The translations under genes were made by a program, and so were the position numbers. Shown piece by piece: positions 55,674 to 64,000 of a stretch of DNA of 64,000 bases. The notes below the pieces were generated by a model, which worked only from the letters and a program-made list of their open reading frames with translations, was not told the origin of the DNA and made no database searches. The DNA lies in assembly GCA_012934845.2 (NCBI GenBank), contig WNNJ02000681.1, forward strand, positions 1 through 64,000. The letters are read 5' to 3'. The DNA is from Pomphorhynchus laevis. Its lineage: Eukaryota; Acanthocephala; Palaeacanthocephala; Echinorhynchida; Pomphorhynchidae. How positions within the stretch are numbered: position 1 is the first letter of the stretch; the number at the start of each line of letters is the position of its first letter.

Positions 55674-56006
55674 TTATTTACAAAACGTCATTGCAACGAT
55701 AAAATTTACGTCGTAACCGTTGGCGGCAAAGTGATTCCAAACTGGCAAGTTGAGTTGTCCAAGACGTAGTACATGCTTGTGACCCAATAATCGAACATCA
55801 ACCTTTTCGTCTGTTTTGTTCTTTGTAATGAGCCGCGCAACCATTACGCGGTATACGGTAGATCCCTCCAATTTTTCATATTTTGGTTTTATTTTGAATA
55901 AACTATAAATACCAGGACCAAGTTTACAAAACACGGTACTGTGAGAACCAATGTTTAAATACGCTAGCCTAAATGCGCGTTGGAGATTATCAAATGAATA
56001 GCAATT
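55674..56006 (-). CDS. Probable terminal exon; N-part resembles a HARE-HTH/winged-helix strand
   Basis: 110 codons are open up to TAA, with AATAAA 34 nt after the stop (55635-55640). There is no in-frame ATG in the first half, so it is read as an exon. It contains NLQRAFRLAYLNIGSHSTVF, CKLGPGIYSLFKIKPKY, then a basic/hydrophobic region (VYRVMVARLITKN, VDVRLLGHKHVLRLGQLNLP) and ends VAMTFCK. The CKLGPGIYSLF strand recalls the end of HARE-HTH domains of ASX-type chromatin proteins; this is weak. The opposite strand holds a retroelement scrap from about 56005, so the exon start is uncertain. Confidence 0.35.
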   Translation of the reverse strand, partial: NCYSFDNLQRAFRLAYLNIGSHSTVFCKLGPGIYSLFKIKPKYEKLEGSTVYRVMVARLITKNKTDEKVDVRLLGHKHVLRLGQLNLPVWNHFAANGYDVNFIVAMTFCK

Positions 56007-56286
56007 TCATTAACTACAGATTTCGCAAACCAGGCCGCCATTCTAAATTATTTGGTGCTCTTCCGGGGAATCGGAAGAGACAAATAAGGATACTGGGATC
56101 TATCTTCGAATCCAGGCTACACTGGAGATCAGACATGGCAAAATGTTTAAATTAGTAAAAAGGTATAAAGTTGTTCTGGCGTGCAAGACGTTTAATTAAC
56201 AGTTTGAGTAGGTGTATAGTAGTGCTCAACGCGTTTGTGTTGAGTGGCCAATACTTCTACTCAAATAATCGTCCACCAGAATAACG
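56005..56286 (+). pseudogene. Non-LTR RT thumb-region scrap (Jockey-like)
   Basis: QIRILGSIFESRLHWRSDM (about 56080-56140), then in another frame KLFWRARRLINSLSRCIVVL. This is the LG-x-D-x-L-x-W and FWxxRRLI order that follows the RT domain in Jockey-like elements. It is short and frameshifted. Confidence 0.55.
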
Positions 56287-56469
56287 TTATAGATTTTTAA
56301 AAAGGCTTCTAGAATTAATAAAAAAGAATTTAATAATGATGAATATTTGAAAAATAAATTAATTAAAAGATATGTAAAGTTTAATAATGTAAAAATAAAA
56401 ATTTCAGAATAATTTCAATTTTTTGAATGAATTTGACTTACTTTGTTTTTGTGTTTAATTTAAAATCTT

Positions 56470-56643
56470 ATGTACATTATTTGTTGTATAAAAAATGAAA
56501 TAGAATTTTATTGTTTAAATGTGGCTTTATTTATTTTTATCATTGTTTTTACCATCACAAATCCGGAAAGAAAAATAATTACGACAGTCAAAAGACAAAT
56601 GTTTCCTGTATATGGGTTTGCAGAAGAGCGCATATGGGCGTAA
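56470..56643 (+). CDS. Possible 57-residue single-pass membrane microprotein
   Basis: ATG opens 57 codons: a short Cys-containing N-terminus (MYIICCIKNEIEF), a hydrophobic helix (CLNVALFIFIIVFTIT), then a basic tail (NPERKIITTVKRQMFPVYGF and AEERIWA). AATAAA occurs at 56697, about 55 nt after the stop. The size and layout fit small mitochondrial or ER membrane subunits. No family is recognised. Confidence 0.3.
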   Translation: MYIICCIKNEIEFYCLNVALFIFIIVFTITNPERKIITTVKRQMFPVYGFAEERIWA

Positions 56644-56715
56644 AGATTTACTTTTCATGAATTAAACGTTCATTGTTAATCGATGTTTTTTACTTTAATA
56701 AAATCTTGCATTTTT

Positions 56716-56815
56716 TAGTTGATAACGGGAGTTATCGAAATATCAAATAGAAATTTTCCTTCTTTCGTTGATCCAGCTCTAATAATTCTTTATCAATAAA
56801 TGTATCATTATCGAC
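56716..56815. mobile_element. MITE family 1, half copy
   Basis: GAAATATCAAATAGAAATTT then TTGATCCAGCTCTAATAATT and ATTATCGACTATTTAAA correspond to one complete end of the family. The other arm is reduced to about 15 nt (GTTGATAACG). Confidence 0.6.
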
Positions 56816-57589
56816 TATTTAAATATAAGTGTAATACTCTATTTCAAACTGTAGGGAAGACAAAATAATATAAATGCTAAGAAGATGCAAGAAATTTCAT
56901 ATGCAAGAAATGCATATGAAAATCTCATTTCATAGATGGACAAAATCTCCAATATATGACTTTTTGAGTTTGTCACATCAAATTAGTAATATTCCGAGGC
57001 GTTATTATAAATTTTGACATAAAATAATAAAGTAAATTTATAATATTAATAACTTTTAGCTGATTTTGAGCGAAGTTTAAACTAACATTTGTTTTTTAAA
57101 TCTATATAATTAATACATCATTAATAATTCCGTCTCACATCGTTGTGCAGCGGTACGTTTGTTAGAATCTACTGATTTTCAAACAAAATCGACAATCTAG
57201 CGGTCTCCGTTATTGAACTCTTGATAAAAAATTAAAGATAACATAAATATATGTAAGTGAACAATGACATAATTGAAATCATGTGAGTTTGGTGTGTATA
57301 ACATTTTAAATGATTGTTTTACTATAACCTTTTAATTGCGATTTAAAGTCAAAACTAAGTATATTCTGAAATAATAAGTATATTATTGATTCTGACAGAG
57401 TATATAATGAATTAAAATTTTGATAAATTTTTCTAAATATTAATTTAGAAACAGTAGCTCATTTCATACAAAATTGATATTCAAATCATTTGTAATTTTT
57501 TTAAAACGCACTATAAATATTTTTACAATTGAAATTCTTGTTATTTTTATTCTGCACGTTGGTTTAAATTAATATACCTGTGCAATCAT

Positions 57590-58035
57590 TGTTACTATTT
57601 AAATTTTGATGACTGTTTTTATCCTGAACGCTGCTTTAATCCTATCTATAAGCCAACAGCAGCACACTACATTTCAGTATTGGTGGACCTCATCAGTTAC
57701 TGATCCAATACCTACATTTCACGTTTCGGTTTTATAATGTTAACTGACAATCAGTTAACTCGTCTGATTTTACTGACAATTAGATTTCATAAAAGACTTT
57801 CTTACATTTTGCAAATTTAATTGAAATCATCTCTGATTTCTAATTAAATCTGCGTTTGTAGGGGAAGGTGCTACCTTCAATTTAAAAACCTACCTAAAAT
57901 TGCAATTAATTACTGCTATCAAACTAGTCATCTATAGTTTGTTTCCTAATTTTAATTTGGTTTACCATGGGAGTCGTTTATTATTGAAATTTTAATGGCT
58001 GTTTTTATTCTGAACGCTGCTTCAATCCTATCTAT
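57590..58035. repeat. Middle repeat (same family as 36.9-37.8 kb), left part, inverted
   Basis: ACGCTGCTTTAATCCTATCT, TACTGATCCAATACCTACAT, TTAACTGACAATCAGTTAAC and CTAGTCATCTATAGTTTG are complements of the tandem unit in the receptor intron. It ends at TCTATAAGTGAACAAC where the CR1/L2 mosaic begins. Confidence 0.75.
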
Positions 58036-60952
58036 AAGTGAACAACAAATTTTTTTTATTTTAACGAGGCAAATGCACATGACCACAACAAAACAAAAAT
58101 GTAAATCATGTATCGAGAAGGTGTGAACGGAGGAAGTGTTTGAATGTGATAAAGAAGGAAGCGTGGCGGACGTCGAGAGGGAGTTGATTTCAGGCGAGTG
58201 GGGCGGCGACGGGGAAGGATCGGATACCGTAGTTGTTGGAATAATTGGGAACGTGGAGTAAGAGGGTATGACGGGAACGCAGCTATAGCGAGGTGGGGCG
58301 AGTGTCGTCTAATACAATACAATAATTTATTTAACGTGGCAAATGCGTGCAAAATGCACGCTTACATGACCACTAACAAACAAAAAAAAGAACATCAAAG
58401 GTCACAGGTAATTAGTTAATTGTTGAAAAAGAATTGGATTTGGCGTTCCAAATCCAATGGAAGGAGCGGAAGCCAAAAGAGGTAGAGTAGATTGGGATAT
58501 GTAAAAGAAGGGAATTACGGGAACGCAGAGCACAATACACAGTACGAGAATTGTCGAGAAAAGGAAGGTTGAGAAATGAAGGGGTATGAGAAGTTATAAG
58601 GCGAAAAGCAATGATAAGAAGACGAATTTGAACACGACAATAAATGGTAGGCCAATCAAGAGAAACAAGATAGTGGGATGTATGATCAAAACGACGAAGA
58701 CGGAGGAGAACTCGAACGGCAGCGTTGATGATGCGTTGTAAAGGAAGAAGAGTGGATTTAGGTGAGTTGGAAAATAGACTAAGACAGTAATCAAGTCTTG
58801 AGAAAAGAAGAGAAGATATGAGAGTCGTACAAGAAGGGAAATCGATCAATCTACGAACTTGACGGAGATTGCGGAGTATCAAGGTAGATGAGCGTACTTT
58901 ATCACTAACGAAAGGTTTAAGTGAAAGTCGGTTGTCGAAATGAAAGCCTAGGAAAACGAGATTATCAACGATAGGAAGAATTGTAGAATTTAGTGATACG
59001 GAAGAAGGTTCTACGCCGAAGCTTCGAGGTAGGATTCACATAATTTTAGATTTATCAGGATTCAGAGAAAGGCGAAGGGAAGAAAGATTGTTTGAAATTG
59101 AGACAAGACAGCTGGAAACAGAAACACTAAGATCATGAATACGATAAGCAGGTGCGTGAGCATAGATGAGAATGTCATCAGCATATTGCATAACATGGAA
59201 GTTAAATTTATGAGAAATCGAAGACAAGTCACCGAGAAGAAGAGAGAAAAGCATAGGGCCTAATACGGAGCCTTGTGGAACACCGGTCGGGATGGATGAA
59301 GGATGGGAGAGAGAAGAGTTAGAATAGACGCGAAATGTACGGTTTGACAGATATGAAGAAAACCATGAAACAGTGGGTAAAGAGAAGCCATAGTCCTTGT
59401 GGACTATGGGAATGATCAATGAGGCAAAATATACAGTGGGATGAGATATGTTTGGTTTACGGGGGAGGATCCACATTATTTAGGACTTTTCGGGGTTTAG
59501 AACGAGATAAAGATTGGAGACGTTTGTAGATAGAAGAAAGACATTTGGAGGCAGAAATTGCGATATCGTGTATGCGATGGGCGGGTGCATGAGCATATAT
59601 GAGGATATCATCGGCGTATTGCTTGACGTTAAAGGAGAAAGGTTTTATAAACGGAGAGAGATCGTCAAGCAGAAGAGAGAAAAGCAGTGGACCTAAGAAT
59701 GAACCTCGTGGGACCCTACAAAAATAGGGATGGGAGGGGAGGATGATAAATTAGAACAGACGTGAAAGGAATGATCGGATAGATATGAGGCAAACCATGC
59801 TACGGAGGAGGAAGAAAAGCCGTAATCATTACGAAGGCGATTAAGGAGGACGGAGTGGTCGACAATGTCGAATGCGGAAGAGAGGTCGAGGGAGATGATA
59901 ACACTATATAGAGCCTTGTCTCGAGAAATGAGTAAGTCGTTGTAAACTTTCATGCAGGCGATTTCTGTGGAGTGATTAGAGCGGAAAGCGGATTGGAAAG
60001 GAGGGTACATATTGGATGAGGAGAGATAAGCGTTGATCTGTATAAAGATAAGGCGTTCTAAGAGCTTAGAAAGAGTAGGGAGCAGTGAAATGGGGCGATA
60101 GCTAGAAGGAAGGGAGGGGTCGAGCGATTGTTTCTTTAGGAGGGGCTAACAATTGCAGATTTCCAGTGTGAAGTGAAGAAACGACTGCGGATTGACAAGT
60201 TAAACATGGTTGTGAGAAAAAGGGATATCGATGAGCATATGGATTTAACTATGTGGATAGGCAGGGGATCGGCAGGTGAGGTTTTGCTGGGCAATGACAT
60301 GAGAAAATATGAAACTTCGGTAAGTGAGACAGGGAGAAGATGAAAGAGTTCCGGAAGGATGAGGCTAGGCATAGCAGAATGGGATATGATGGAGACTGGG
60401 ATGTGAGAGAGCAACGTGGATACATTGGTCTGAAGAAATGACGAATAATCATGGGGATTAATGTTGCAAGACGAAGAGGAGCGAGAAAGGATTGAGTTGA
60501 AAGTATGCCAGTGAGATATAGAGTTTAATGAAGTGTTGATTTTATGCTACCAGAAGGAGTTGCATTTGGTACGTAGTATTTGGAGATGAGACCGGCGAAG
60601 AGCAAGATTGGAATCACGGAGAGACGGAGAGAGCGAGTAGATATCACGTCTGAAAGAGCGGTGATATACTCGAAAAGCATAACGGAGTCGACGCTTTGAG
60701 AGTAGGCATTGGATGTCAAACCATGGGGGACTGTGCAAGCGACGGTGTGGGTGAGGCTTGAAGAGCAAGAGAAGATCGAGAATGAATGTGAGTTCAGGGT
60801 CGATAAGAAAGGCGAGATTGTGAGGATAGAAATATGTTATTGTGGGATAGGATAGAGACGATTTGAGTAAGGCAGAGCGGAGAAGGGAGAGGTCAAGATT
60901 TCTCCAAGGGCGACGTAGGATTGTAGGTGTTTGAGGAGGGGTGTGACAGTAT
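58036..60952 (-). mobile_element. CR1/L2-type retrotransposon mosaic of three partial ORF2 copies
   Basis: From high to low coordinates: copy 2 (60900-59480) with the linker (SPADPLPIHIVKS, HWKSAIVSP), QSAFRSNHSTEIACMKVYND, SLDLSSAFDIVDHSVL (motif A) and a motif C (QYADDILIYAHAPAHRIHD) in shifted frames; copy 1 (59480-58312), starting mid-RT (KDYGFSLPTVSWFSSYL), with GVPQGSVLGPMLFSLLLGDL (motif B), QYADDILIYAHAPAYRIHD and the C-terminal SRLDYCLSLF...NAAVRVLLRLRRFDHTS; then a third, short 3' end (58311-58036). All are 5'-truncated or broken and lack the endonuclease. GC content is far above background. Confidence 0.8.
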
Positions 60953-61250
60953 GTAACATTTCAATATTGCTGAACCTCATCATCTATTGATCCAATAACT
61001 ACATCTCACATTTCGGGTTTTTAATGTTGGATGACGATCACTCGACTCGTCTGCTTTTATTGTCAATCAGATTGAATGAAAGATTTTCGTCTGACATCTT
61101 ACAAATTTAAATGGAAATCATTTCTTATTTCAAATTAAATCAGCGTTGGTAGGGGAATTTTCTATCTACAATTTGAAAATATACCTATTATCTAATTAGT
61201 TACCATGATCAAAGTAGTCATCTATAGTTTTCTCCTCTGCTGTTCGTTTT
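60953..61250. repeat. Middle repeat, right part, split by the CR1/L2 mosaic
   Basis: ACATTTCAATATTGCTGAAC, TTGATCCAATAACTACATCT and TAGTCATCTATAGTTTTCTC continue the family interrupted at 58035. About 12 bases of the repeat are missing at the junction. Confidence 0.7.
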
Positions 61251-61439
61251 TTGAATTCAATATTGTACCATTATTCTTTTTTCTCCCTATTTCGATTTTG
61301 AAATCTCTCTTGTAATATAATTTTTCATACGTGTACATTTTACAAGCTAATATATTTGCTTGTTGTTAAATAAAAAAATTATTCTGTTTTTTAGGCATTA
61401 TTAATTATCCACACGAGAAAAACAATTTTTTTTGTTAGA

Positions 61440-62121
61440 GTTAATTATAACAACGTTTCGGTCAATCACAGTGACCCTTTTCAAGTTGAAAGTTTTCAAA
61501 CACAAATCGCCTTATATTACATAAGTGCGGAAGAAAATGAACATGTTTTCTTAGTCCATAGTGTCGATAGGAATTTTTAAATTATAATTTGATTTATTTC
61601 CATGCATCCTTTCACCACTGCCGTTGATGTGTATAGACTCAAAAATTATCCGTCTATAATAATTTGATTCTTTTGCAAGAATTTTGATATTATCGAATTC
61701 AATATTATGTCCTTTCATGACAGAATGGTTTAAAACAGCAGATGACATGTCCCCTTTCCTTAGAGCATTACGATGTTCCTTAATTCTAAGGTGTAATGGT
61801 CGTTTCGTCTGACCCACGTATGTAGCTTTACAATCTTTACATTTTATCTCATATACGAGACCTAACGTTTTTTGAGATAAGGGTCTCCGTTTGAACATAG
61901 ATGCTACATACGTGCTAGGTGGACAGTAAATTGTAGGACGTGATGTTTGTCGTCTAAGACCATCTTCAAGTTTGTTCAGGCTACGGTTGTCAACGAAAGA
62001 CGATCGTAAATATATTTTAGTTTTTGCTTGGTCTTTTTTATCATGTGTTGATGCAAAAAATATATTCTTCGACTTTCGATCTGCTTAGGTGATGGCCCAT
62101 TTGGGAAAGCCACGATTTTTA
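61440..62121 (-). pseudogene. Penelope-like element, inverted 5'-truncated copy with intact GIY-YIG domain
   Basis: On the minus strand the end of the RT frame (FASTHDKKDQAKTKIYLRSS) leads into the endonuclease (61898-61551): GLVYEIKCKDCKATYVGQTK, RIKEHRNALRKGDMSSAVLN, GHNIEFDNIKIL and a later R and E, the GIY-YIG order. A TAA at 62085-62087 replaces a CAG in the plus-strand copy. The 3' tail contains GGTCA/TGACC and GAAACGTTG. It is truncated at 62121 and inverted relative to the next copy. Confidence 0.85.
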
Positions 62122-62210
62122 CGAAAGTAATTCCAACTTGTGCAAAAGTCAAATCAGGAATCGTTGGTTTTAACAAATCCGAATTGCAAAGAAAATTGTG
62201 CTGTACCATA

Positions 62211-64000
62211 ATGAGGTTTGGTATACGTCAGACACGTAAAACAATTAACGCACATCTTCCAAAGTCGCGCAGTATTTGGTATAACCTTGTCCGAAGTACA
62301 TACAGTGAAGATATGAATTGGATCAATGAGTTTGTTAACAACAAACTGAGAAAACATAAAATTCTTATTATACAACGCCATGAAGCTAAGTTATCCCAAT
62401 TATCACGCTATAACTTACGACAAACCAACCATGATAAGAATTTTATAAACATATCTTCCAGGAATTTAACTGATACTGAAGAGGATTTGCTAAACCGAGG
62501 ACCTGAGTTTATCCCTACGCACATCCCTAGTTTATGTGAAATGCGTTGTGACGCTGAAGTTATGTTGAGTAACCTCCCAAATGAATCGTTTGGGACGGTT
62601 ATTACATATGAAACTATGTGCAGACGCCAAGCAAAGCTCTTACCTTCAACAATGAGTAAGCCAGAAAGAGTGGCAATGAAAAATCTCATGAGAGATGAAG
62701 ACATAACAATATGTAAATCAGACAAAGGGCGAGCACTAGCAGTAGTGAACACCAAAGACTATGTAGAGCATGGGAACTTATTATTAACGAGTAACAAGTT
62801 TGTTAAATTATCAGCTGATCCAACGGCAAAGAGAAGCAAGACTTTTAACCAATTTTTGTTGAAACTTCACAAAGAAGGCAAGTTGAGTAAGCAACAGTAT
62901 AACGAAGCTAGATCTACCGACGCGTCAGCTGGATACCTTTATTTGCTCCCGAAATTGCACAAACCAACCCTAGCATTCCGTCTAATTCTTGCATCATATA
63001 TGTGTTTCGGACATAAATTGGCAAAAATGATCAGCAAAATATTAAATGTTTGCAAATCTCATAGTTTCTCGAGAATAAAGGATGGCCCAGAATTCGCTAA
63101 GTACATCAAGAGTTTTAACGCTAACACGTGTTTCTTCGCAACAGCGGATGTAAATTCATTATTTACTAACGTCCCTTTAAGATCTAGTGTGCAAATTGCT
63201 GCGAAAGTTTTATCCGACAAATGTGATAATCCGATACTAAATATTTCTGAGTGGACAGAGCTATTGATGTGGTGTACTGAAAAGTCAGCGTTTCTGTTTG
63301 AGAACGACGTATTCGATCAAATCGATGGAGTTGCAATGGGCTCTCCGCTGGGACCTACTTTAGCAAACATTTATATGGATGAATGGGAAACAGATATATA
63401 TCATAGACTGCCAGACCTATGTGCATATTGGCGGTATGTAGATGATGTGTTTATGGTTTTCAATACGCGTCCAAATACGGTATCACTTCGAAACGTACTT
63501 AATGAAAAAGATCCGGCCATTCAATGGCACGTACAGTTCGAAGATAGTAAACAATCGATCGCATTTCTCGATGTGCTGGTTAGACGTGGTAATAACATCA
63601 CAACAGAGGTATATCGTAAACCGAATATTACATGGAATCCTCCCCTCTGGTCTACTCATATACCAAACAAATATAAGATATCCGCAGCATCGTCATTGTT
63701 GCTAAGGTCTTTGCAAATTTGCTCAGAGAAATGTACCCGTTTGACTGAGAGTTCGATTATTAAGTCGAAACTTAAAAATCGTGGCTTTCCCAAATGGGCC
63801 ATCACCCAGGCAGATCGAAAGTCGAAGAATATATTTTTTGCATCAACACATGATAAAAAAGACCAAGCAAAAACTAAAATATATTTACGATCGTCTTTCG
63901 TTGACAACCGTAGCCTGAACAAACTTGAAGATGGTCTTAGACGACAAACATCACGTCCTACAATTTACTGTCCACCTAGCACGTGTCTAGCATCTATGTT
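62211..64000 (+). CDS. Penelope-like element reverse transcriptase, open to the window end
   Basis: ATG at 62211 starts 596 codons without a stop, continuing past the window. Motifs: CKSDKGRALAVV (about 168), YLLPKLHKPTLAFRLILAS (about 243), TADVNSLFTNVPL (motif A, D near 313), DGVAMGSPLGPTLANIYMDE (motif B, G near 373), YWRYVDDVFMVF (motif C, D411-D412), IAFLDVLVRR (about 453) and TEVYRKPN. All catalytic Asp are present. The GIY-YIG endonuclease should follow beyond the window, as in the inverted neighbour. Penelope elements prime reverse transcription at DNA ends. This copy looks young and perhaps autonomous. Confidence 0.9.
   Translation, partial: MRFGIRQTRKTINAHLPKSRSIWYNLVRSTYSEDMNWINEFVNNKLRKHKILIIQRHEAKLSQLSRYNLRQTNHDKNFINISSRNLTDTEEDLLNRGPEFIPTHIPSLCEMRCDAEVMLSNLPNESFGTVITYETMCRRQAKLLPSTMSKPERVAMKNLMRDEDITICKSDKGRALAVVNTKDYVEHGNLLLTSNKFVKLSADPTAKRSKTFNQFLLKLHKEGKLSKQQYNEARSTDASAGYLYLLPKLHKPTLAFRLILASYMCFGHKLAKMISKILNVCKSHSFSRIKDGPEFAKYIKSFNANTCFFATADVNSLFTNVPLRSSVQIAAKVLSDKCDNPILNISEWTELLMWCTEKSAFLFENDVFDQIDGVAMGSPLGPTLANIYMDEWETDIYHRLPDLCAYWRYVDDVFMVFNTRPNTVSLRNVLNEKDPAIQWHVQFEDSKQSIAFLDVLVRRGNNITTEVYRKPNITWNPPLWSTHIPNKYKISAASSLLLRSLQICSEKCTRLTESSIIKSKLKNRGFPKWAITQADRKSKNIFFASTHDKKDQAKTKIYLRSSFVDNRSLNKLEDGLRRQTSRPTIYCPPSTCLASM

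Noticed and set aside
58198-58419. Plus-strand frames within the CR1/L2 mosaic (also 59514-59696)
   Set aside because: They are antisense to ORF2 fragments identified by motifs on the minus strand.
62408-62755. 115-codon minus-strand frame
   Set aside because: Antisense to the open Penelope reverse transcriptase; no motif of its own.

Overview
The window is eukaryotic and almost certainly from an invertebrate animal. It is extremely AT-rich. The cellular genes are split by introns, many only 43-47 nt long, and the rest is packed with retroelements, satellites and foldback elements. Animal-type genes are visible: a single-pass receptor with fibronectin type III (FN3) domains, a protein-L-isoaspartate methyltransferase and a long cysteine-motif protein. 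I cannot name the species.

Layout. 1-2.4 kb: open non-LTR reverse transcriptase with a C-terminal restriction-like endonuclease. 2.4-5.7 kb: AT-rich direct repeats, several 5'-truncated copies of one small retroelement, and the first three coding exons of a PCMT gene (minus strand). 5.7-7.6 kb: CR1-type fragments and foldback MITEs. 9.7-12.0 kb: a ~120-bp satellite. 12.0-13.3 kb: a hairpin-rich, less AT-rich island with an unrecognised 181-residue ORF. 13.5-19.3 kb: more retroelement and Penelope fragments and one small unknown gene. 19.6-22.6 kb: a ~900-residue protein built from nineteen cysteine-bracketed motifs, most spaced C-x13-C. 23.4-25.1 kb: a 276-bp satellite derived from the 3' end of the small retroelement. 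26.7-42.6 kb: a nine-exon receptor gene on the minus strand whose introns hold an RTE element, MITEs and tandem repeats. 42.6-50.2 kb: mostly AT-rich non-coding DNA with one probable terminal exon. 50.2-57 kb: nested retroelements and terminal exons of one or two minus-strand genes. 57.6-61.3 kb: a CR1/L2 mosaic inserted in a middle repeat. 61.4-64 kb: two Penelope copies in inverted orientation, one with an RT frame open to the window end.

The genes do not form a pathway. The main novelty candidates are: (1) a repeat-borne RNA fold (long-range stem, hairpin and H-type pseudoknot) in the 3' end of the small retroelement, seen in eight copies with compensatory changes; (2) the satellite made from that same 3' end with the pseudoknot deleted; (3) the C-x6-[YF]-x6-C repeat protein; (4) the minimal three-FN3 receptor with two in-phase alternative last exons. 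Nothing was computed beyond reading the sequence, so family assignments come from motif recognition.
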